Positions 34,512 through 39,329 of a stretch of DNA of 39,329 nucleotides are shown here, piece by piece. Source of the stretch: Candidatus Omnitrophota bacterium (GTDB taxonomy: Bacteria; Omnitrophota; Gorgyraeia; Gygaellales; Profunditerraquicolaceae); NCBI GenBank assembly GCA_026387265.1, contig JAPLLZ010000028.1, forward strand, positions 5,009 through 44,337, read 5' to 3'. Position 1 is the first letter of the stretch. Each line of letters begins with the position of its first letter. Under the pieces are notes generated by a model that did not search any database, was not told where the DNA came from, and saw only the letters and a program-made list of their open reading frames with translations. The position numbers were made by a program, and so were the translations under genes.

Positions 34512-34650
34512 TTAAACTCTAAAACCTAAACTCTAAATCCTAAACAAACCCGAAATCCAAAACTCAAATGTTGAAAACAATAGTAGTTTTGAGTTTTGAG
34601 TTTCGAGTTTTGAATTTGTTTAGAGTTTCGTGTTTCGAGTTTAGAGTTTT
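34512..34650. repeat. CTAAA-rich inverted-repeat element, copy 2 (infB-trpS)
   Basis: The left arm (about 34512-34565) has AACTCTAAA and CCTAAA units; the right arm (about 34587-34650) is its imperfect complement. It shares the 16-mer CTAAATCCTAAACAAA and matching right-arm segments with 11517-11655. It fills the whole infB-trpS gap and stops two bases before the infB stop codon. Confidence 0.85.
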
Positions 34651-34652
34651 CA

Positions 34653-36866
34653 TTATAATTTTCTTGCTATTTTTTCTATATCATAAGCTTCAATAATATC
34701 GCCCTCGAGTAACTGATCAAACCCGCCGATAGCAATACCACATTCAAACCCTTCGCCTACCTCACGCACATCATCCTTAAAACGCTTAAGGCTGGAGATT
34801 TTACCTTCAAAAGCAACTGCGCCATTACGCATCAAGGTCACCAGGCAATTACGGTTAATCTTACCCTTAGTCACCATGCATCCGGCAATAATACCGGAAC
34901 GGGAAAGTTTAAACATTTTCCTGACTTCCGCCCTGCCTAAAAATACTTTCTTTAATTTCGGATCAAGCATGCCTTCAACCGCAGCTTTTATATCATTAGC
35001 TAACTCATATATAATATTATATATTTTTAATTCTACGCCCTCTTTAGAGATAAGCTCTTTTGCCGGCTCATCAGCAGAAACATTAAAACCTAACAGTAAA
35101 GCATCAGAAGCCATTGCTAAAACTACATCAGAAGTATTAATATTTCCGGCTCCCATATGCATGATATTAATTTTTATCTCAGAAACATTCAGTTTATCCA
35201 GCGTATCTTTAATTGCTTCCAACGATCCCTGAACATCCGCTTTGATAATTAAATTTAATTCCTTAATTTTTCCTGCGGCAATCTGAGTATGCACTTCTTC
35301 CAGGCTTACTCTTTTTACCTCTTTGATTTGCGACTGTTTTTCTTTTTCCGCGCGGGATGCAATTAAACTTTTAGCCTGCTTTTCATCCTCAATTACAAAA
35401 AACTGCTCGCCAACCTGGGGAATTCCACTAATCCCCAAAACCTCTACCGGTGTTGCCGGACCCACAGTAGTTACTCCCTGCCCGCGGTCATTAAGCATTG
35501 CCCGGATTTTTCCGTAAAAATTGCCTACAATAATATTCTGATTAAGATGCAGCGTCCCATTCTGTACAAGCAGGGTAGCTACCGGACCCCTACCCTTAGC
35601 CATTCTCGCTTCTACCACTACTCCGTAAGCCAGGCGATTAGGATTAGCTTTTAGCTCCATGATCTCAGCCTGCAACAAAATCATCTCAAGCAAACTATCG
35701 ATTCCTGCGCCGGTTTTCGCCGAAACTGGAACAGTAATTGTTTTTCCACCCCAATCTTCAGGAGTTAATCCGGCGGCAGAGAGCTGTTTTTTCACCATAT
35801 CAAGATTTGCCTGTGCTTTATCAATCTTATTAATTGCCACAATAATTACTACTTGCGCAGCACGCGCATGATCGATTGCTTCTTGAGTCTGAGGCATAAT
35901 TCCATCATCAGCAGCCACAACTAAAACCACAATATCAGTAATCCGGGCACCACGGGCACGCATCGCCGTAAAAGCTTCATGGCCAGGCGTATCTAAAAAA
36001 GTAATCTCTCCCTGGGGGAGGCTAACCCGATAAGCACCAATATGCTGAGTAATACCACCATGTTCTTTTTCTGTAACCTTGGTATTACGTATAGCATCCA
36101 AAAGGGAAGTTTTACCATGATCAACATGCCCCATAAAAGTAACGATCGGGGAACGGCTTTTGAGCTCCTGCGGCTGATCTATTTTCTTATGCCCCTGCAA
36201 AGCTACCTCTTCAGCATTCAAAGCTTTCTTAATACTAAAATTATATTTTAAACATAGCTTATTTAAAACCTCTTCATCCAATTGCTGATTAATACCGATC
36301 ATTACCCCCATACCCATCAGATGTTTAATAAGAATCGATGATTTTTCCTGTAATTTTATCGCTAAATCTTTAACCGTGATCGGCAATTCCAGTTCAATCT
36401 CTTTTTCCGGAGCAGGCGCAGTCTCTATTTTTATTTCAGGTTTTACTACAGATTTAATTTCAGGCTCAACCTTAGCCTTAATTTCAGGCTTATGTACAGG
36501 CTTTAACTCTACTTTTACTTCCGGCTTTACTGCCGCCTTATGTCCAACCTCAGCTTTAACCTTAATTTCAATCTTCGGTTCAGATTTTATTTCATGTTTA
36601 ACCTCAGGCTTTAAAATAGGCCTATGACTCAAACCACCGCCCTGCGGCTTGTGGCTTTGCCCAACAGAAGGTAAAACACCGCTCTGTGGTTGGATTTTTT
36701 CTTTAATTTTTTTTGCCACTGCCTTAGACTTAACAGCTTTAGTTACAGGCTTATGCTTAACTGCCTCCTGTATTTTAATAACAGGCTTCTTAGCGTGAGC
36801 TTCCACCTTAATTTTAGCTTTAATTATTTTTTTTACTGCCGGCTTTTCTTTTTTTGTTTTTGGCAT
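34653..36866 (-). CDS. infB: Translation initiation factor IF-2
   Basis: GTPase that brings fMet-tRNA to the small subunit. 737 residues. A charged Lys/Glu-rich N-terminal region (1-165) with repeated KPE/VKPEIK units is followed by the IF2 N-domain, then the G domain: G1 GHVDHGKT, the switch segment in [11 protein letters not shown]3 DTPGHEAF and G4 NKID. The beta-barrel and C-terminal fMet-binding domains follow ([22 protein letters not shown]-like, [12 protein letters not shown]). Residues 69-80 ([12 protein letters not shown]) resemble the repeat inserted in RimP. Normal nusA-infB order, but rbfA and truB do not follow. Confidence 0.97.
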   Translation of the reverse strand: MPKTKKEKPAVKKIIKAKIKVEAHAKKPVIKIQEAVKHKPVTKAVKSKAVAKKIKEKIQPQSGVLPSVGQSHKPQGGGLSHRPILKPEVKHEIKSEPKIEIKVKAEVGHKAAVKPEVKVELKPVHKPEIKAKVEPEIKSVVKPEIKIETAPAPEKEIELELPITVKDLAIKLQEKSSILIKHLMGMGVMIGINQQLDEEVLNKLCLKYNFSIKKALNAEEVALQGHKKIDQPQELKSRSPIVTFMGHVDHGKTSLLDAIRNTKVTEKEHGGITQHIGAYRVSLPQGEITFLDTPGHEAFTAMRARGARITDIVVLVVAADDGIMPQTQEAIDHARAAQVVIIVAINKIDKAQANLDMVKKQLSAAGLTPEDWGGKTITVPVSAKTGAGIDSLLEMILLQAEIMELKANPNRLAYGVVVEARMAKGRGPVATLLVQNGTLHLNQNIIVGNFYGKIRAMLNDRGQGVTTVGPATPVEVLGISGIPQVGEQFFVIEDEKQAKSLIASRAEKEKQSQIKEVKRVSLEEVHTQIAAGKIKELNLIIKADVQGSLEAIKDTLDKLNVSEIKINIMHMGAGNINTSDVVLAMASDALLLGFNVSADEPAKELISKEGVELKIYNIIYELANDIKAAVEGMLDPKLKKVFLGRAEVRKMFKLSRSGIIAGCMVTKGKINRNCLVTLMRNGAVAFEGKISSLKRFKDDVREVGEGFECGIAIGGFDQLLEGDIIEAYDIEKIARKL
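36630..36659. repeat. Repeat unit within infB, related to the rimP insertion
   Basis: 30 bases that match 38617-38646 in rimP at 24 of 30 positions and in the same orientation and reading frame. They encode [10 protein letters not shown] versus QSHKAQADGL. The unit lies in the low-complexity N-terminal region of IF-2, where an insertion would be tolerated. Confidence 0.6.
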
Positions 36867-36881
36867 ATCTTCTCTTTCTCA

Positions 36882-36929
36882 CCCGCCAAGTTTTGTGGCG
36901 GGGCTGCCCGCTAACATTATATATAGCGG
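36882..36929. repeat. Two palindromes ahead of infB (CCCGCCA family)
   Basis: CCCGCCA at 36882-36888 pairs with TGGCGGG at 36896-36902. Next to it CCGCTA at 36908-36913 pairs with TAGCGG at 36924-36929. Together they fill most of the 77-base nusA-infB gap. No T-run; not standard terminators. Confidence 0.7.
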
Positions 36930-36943
36930 ATAATTATATTAAA

Positions 36944-38251
36944 TTATGACAGCTTTTTAGCTTCTGCAATAATTTTCTGAGCTTTCTTTTCTCCAATTCC
37001 CTTAATTTTTATCAATCCCTCTACATCCAGCTTAATTATATCATCTACATTCTTAATCCCTGCTTCTTTTAAGCTATCAGCAATTTTCTGGCCGACACCC
37101 AAAAGATCCCCTAAAGAATCCTCTTTTCTAGTTTCTTTCTTTGCTTCTTTTTTAGTATCTTTTTTTGTATCAGTCTTGGTTGTTTTTTTAGCAACTTTCT
37201 TAGTTTCTTTCTTGACCTTCTTAACTTTAGCTGGTTCTGACTGGCTATCCGCTGTTCCCTGCGCAACAACAGCTTCTCCTTCTTTCTTACTACCAAGCGC
37301 CTCAGCAGCAATCATACTCTTGGTGCGGATATCCAACTCCCAACCCACCAGGCGGGAAGCCAAACGCACATTTTGCCCGTGTTTACCAATGCTCAAAGAC
37401 AATTGATCATCATCAACAATCACTCCGGCTTTCATCCCTTCTCTATCCAGTTTAATTTCAGAGACCTTAGCTGGGGAAAGCGCAGCCTTAATATATTCAC
37501 GCACATCTTCATTAAAACGCACAATGTCAATTTTTTCTCCTTGCAGTTCATTAACAATATTTCTTACCCGGTTACCGCGCATTCCTACGCAAGCACCCAC
37601 GGCATCAACCTTCTCATTCTTAGAATAAACAGAAATTTTAGTACGCTCACCAGCTTGGCGCGAAATGCCCCTGATTTCCACAATTCCTTCATAAATCTCC
37701 GGGACCTCTAATTCAAATAATTCTTTAACTAAATTAGGATGCGCACGCGATAAAATAATCTGCGGGCCTTTAGTATCCTTTTTAACTTCTACTACGTAAG
37801 CCCGGATACGCTGGCCTTGTTTAAATTCTTCTTTAGGAGATTGCTCACGTTTAAGTAAAACCCCCTCGGCTTTACCCAGCAGATCCACAATCACATTACC
37901 TTTTTCAAAACGATAAACTGTCCCGCTGACAATCTCCCCTACGCGGCTCTGAAATTCCATAAAAACTACATCTTTTTCTGCTTCACGCATTTTTTGGATA
38001 ATTACCTGACGGGCAGTAGAAGCGGCAATCCGGCCAAAATCAATATTGGTCACTGGCTCATTATTGCGAAAAGCGCGAATCTCCCCGGTTTCCCGGTCAA
38101 TCTGCACCTTAAATTCTTCATCCGGCTTTAAATCAATTACTCTTTTAGCAGCACTCAGCATCGCGCTTTCTACTGCCTCCAGCATAATTTCTTTTTTAAT
38201 TCCTTTTTCTCTTTCAATCTGTTCAATAATTGCTAAAAGTTCCTGACTCAT
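36944..38251 (-). CDS. nusA: Transcription termination/antitermination factor NusA
   Basis: 435 residues. N-terminal RNA polymerase-binding domain, S1 domain (GEIVSGTVYRFEKGNVIVDL), two KH domains with VGACVGMRGNRVRNIVNELQGEKIDIV and SIGKHGQNVRLASRLVGW. A lysine-rich low-complexity linker (about 335-375, KKDTKKEAKKETRKED) leads to a C-terminal helix-hairpin-helix domain (LIKIKGIGEKKAQKII). Between GEIRAF and FGRIAA the N-domain is 30 or more residues shorter than in E. coli NusA, which may be natural in this lineage. GGAG lies five bases before the ATG. It lies between rimP and infB, as usual. Confidence 0.97.
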   Translation of the reverse strand: MSQELLAIIEQIEREKGIKKEIMLEAVESAMLSAAKRVIDLKPDEEFKVQIDRETGEIRAFRNNEPVTNIDFGRIAASTARQVIIQKMREAEKDVVFMEFQSRVGEIVSGTVYRFEKGNVIVDLLGKAEGVLLKREQSPKEEFKQGQRIRAYVVEVKKDTKGPQIILSRAHPNLVKELFELEVPEIYEGIVEIRGISRQAGERTKISVYSKNEKVDAVGACVGMRGNRVRNIVNELQGEKIDIVRFNEDVREYIKAALSPAKVSEIKLDREGMKAGVIVDDDQLSLSIGKHGQNVRLASRLVGWELDIRTKSMIAAEALGSKKEGEAVVAQGTADSQSEPAKVKKVKKETKKVAKKTTKTDTKKDTKKEAKKETRKEDSLGDLLGVGQKIADSLKEAGIKNVDDIIKLDVEGLIKIKGIGEKKAQKIIAEAKKLS

Positions 38252-38268
38252 TTTTTCTCCAATTCTTA

Positions 38269-38832
38269 TTAAATTACCAGCTTTGCCTTGTTTATTTTTG
38301 TTAACGAAATTTCCAGAATCTCCCCCGGAGTCTGGACAAACACACTATTATCACTAACCTTACAAATTAATCCTTGCCATTGACACTTACCAGACACTAA
38401 TTCCTTAAGAAAAAACACCACTTCTTTATTTAGAACACGTAAAAAATCCTTCTGGCTCTTAAGTAATCGATCCAACCCTGGAGAAGAAACCTCTAAAACA
38501 TAATCCGTATCAATTATATTTTTCTCTTCCAACAGGTCTTTAATTTGGCGGCAGGCAATCGCGCATTCCTGCAAAGTAATCGCGCCTTGTGCCTTATGGC
38601 TTTGGCTAGCGGAAGCCAAACCATCGGCTTGTGCCTTATGGCTTTGGCTATCTGTAGCCAATGCCTGCCTAGCCGGCAGGCAGGCATTGCCTTGCGGCTT
38701 ATCAGCTAAAACAGTTAAAATAATTTTCTTTCCATCAAACCTATAAATCAGCTCGATCAGCTCAAGGCCCTTGCTCTCTAAAAATGCCGAGACTAAGCTG
38801 TTTAATTCTTGGACTAAAGCTTCCTTACCCAA
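38269..38832 (-). CDS. rimP: Ribosome maturation factor RimP, with a repeat-encoded insertion
   Basis: Needed for 30S subunit maturation. The family core is present: ESKGLELIELIYRFDGKKIILTV, then GAITLQECAIACRQIKDLLE, then DYVLEVSSPGLDRLL (the most conserved RimP motif). About 35 residues (roughly 49-84, LPARQALATDSQSHKAQADG and onward) are inserted where other RimP proteins go straight from DKPxG to ITL. These are encoded by direct repeats and palindromes. The start is TTG 38832 (AGGAG with a 6-base spacer) in preference to the GTG three bases upstream, which is too close. Upstream of nusA as usual. Confidence 0.93.
   Translation of the reverse strand: MGKEALVQELNSLVSAFLESKGLELIELIYRFDGKKIILTVLADKPQGNACLPARQALATDSQSHKAQADGLASASQSHKAQGAITLQECAIACRQIKDLLEEKNIIDTDYVLEVSSPGLDRLLKSQKDFLRVLNKEVVFFLKELVSGKCQWQGLICKVSDNSVFVQTPGEILEISLTKINKAKLVI
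38586..38698. repeat. In-frame repeat cluster inside rimP
   Basis: A 23-base unit occurs exactly twice, at 38586-38608 and 38628-38650, 42 bases (14 codons) apart. Next to them is a palindrome with 11-bp arms (38660-38670 and 38678-38688, starting AATGCCTGCCT). TTGGCTA/TAGCCAA hairpins are embedded too. The whole is a multiple of codons and keeps the rimP frame open. Confidence 0.85.
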
Positions 38833-38864
38833 CACCTTCTCCTTTATAAAACTACAAAAATTAA

Positions 38865-39329
38865 TTAAGCTACCAGCTTTTTAATAATCTTTACAATATC
38901 TTCCTTAGGGATAAGTTGAGTACTCTTATCCTTGCGTATTCTTAATTCAATATTGTTTTCTTCAATACTCTTTTTACCAATCACAATACTTAACGGAACA
39001 CCAATTAAATCCGCATCCTTAAATTTTACCCCTGCCCGCTCATTACGGTCATCAAAAAGTACATCCAGTCCGCTATTTTTAAGTTCCTGATACAAGCTAT
39101 TTGCCGCCTGCATAAGCTCTTGATTAGTTGTATCTAAAGGTAGAATCATAATTTCAAAAGGGGAAACTTCTTGCGGCCAAATAATTCCATCGGCATCATT
39201 ATTCTGCTCAATAATCGCCGAAATCAGGCGCGATACCCCAATCCCATAACAACCCATAATCAAGGGCTTAAGCTGTCCGGAACTATCCGGGAAATTAGCC
39301 TGCATGGCCTGGCTGTATTTTGTGCCCAA
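38865..39329 (-). CDS. proS: Prolyl-tRNA synthetase, C-terminal part (5' end outside window)
   Basis: 154 residues in a frame open at the window edge; the first codon shown is internal (LGTKYSQAM), not a start. MGCYGIGVSRLISAIIEQ is class II motif 3 with the catalytic arginine, and GIIWPQEVSPFEI leads into the anticodon-binding domain with DDRNERAGVKFKDADLIGVP. These are typical of bacterial-type ProRS. rimP follows after 32 bases. Confidence 0.95.
   Translation of the reverse strand: MGTKYSQAMQANFPDSSGQLKPLIMGCYGIGVSRLISAIIEQNNDADGIIWPQEVSPFEIMILPLDTTNQELMQAANSLYQELKNSGLDVLFDDRNERAGVKFKDADLIGVPLSIVIGKKSIEENNIELRIRKDKSTQLIPKEDIVKIIKKLVA

Noticed and set aside
36944-38251. Internal deletion in NusA between GEIRAF and FGRIAA
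   Set aside because: The region is shorter than in E. coli by 30 or more residues, but NusA varies here between phyla, so I do not count it with trpB and murA.
38586-38650. CRISPR-like direct repeats
   Set aside because: Only two copies, the spacer is itself repeat-derived, the block is translated in frame in rimP, and there are no cas genes.

Overview
The window is a dense bacterial chromosome segment in which every gene I can support (41, two of them cut by the window edges) lies on the minus strand. Transcription therefore runs from position 39329 towards position 1. Base composition is moderately AT-rich, GTG and TTG starts are common, and many genes overlap by 4 to 40 bases. The mix of genes (an acetyl-CoA synthase with folate C1 enzymes, a trp cluster broken up by murA and a zinc-ribbon gene, queH/queA/tgt, many intergenic palindromes) looks to me like an uncultured Omnitrophota (OP3) or related PVC-side bacterium, probably from a metagenome. 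That assignment is inference from general recollection, not from a search.

Layout in transcription order. (a) 39329-34653: translation and transcription factors proS (3' part), rimP, nusA, infB. (b) 34493-31109: trpS, scpA, ruvB, queH. (c) 31054-25548: a secreted GHL10-type protein, queA, tgt, trmD, rplS, rnhB, yraN. With queH, the genes queA and tgt form a queuosine tRNA-modification group. (d) 25545-20743: fchA, folD, metF and acetyl-CoA synthase (acsB), which is the methyl branch plus the final enzyme of the Wood-Ljungdahl pathway. (e) 20512-13593: a TPR protein, polA, glgA, coaE, rho, rpmE. (f) 13483-4978: prfA, prmC, murA, then trpG-D-C-F-(zinc ribbon)-B-A. trpE is not in the window. (g) 4985-1: an M16 protease, a CNNM/CBS membrane protein, a 50-residue DUF5679-like zinc protein, rsfS, argS, and the 5' end of recJ. 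Good sigma70-like promoters are visible only ahead of the DUF5679-rsfS-argS-recJ group (2664-2692) and ahead of the TPR-polA group (20526-20553).

The points most worth a second look are these. acsB is split into two frames, with an apparent loss of about 22 codons at the break, and its N-terminal piece carries an unrelated Rossmann-like extension. trpB and murA each appear to lack a conserved block of 16-22 residues in frame; fchA and prmC may too. A repeat family is inserted in frame in rimP and resembles a stretch in infB. A second, CTAAA-rich inverted-repeat family occupies two intergenic gaps and supplies the last codons of prmC. Several other small palindrome families fill most intergenic gaps. 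rsfS appears to start at an ATA codon behind a perfect ribosome binding site. The scpA ribosome binding site is complementary to a sequence 60 bases upstream, with a 26-codon ORF between trpS and scpA.

No tRNA, rRNA, CRISPR array, insertion sequence or phage gene was seen. No intergenic gap exceeds 300 bases; the largest is 20513-20742, described below.
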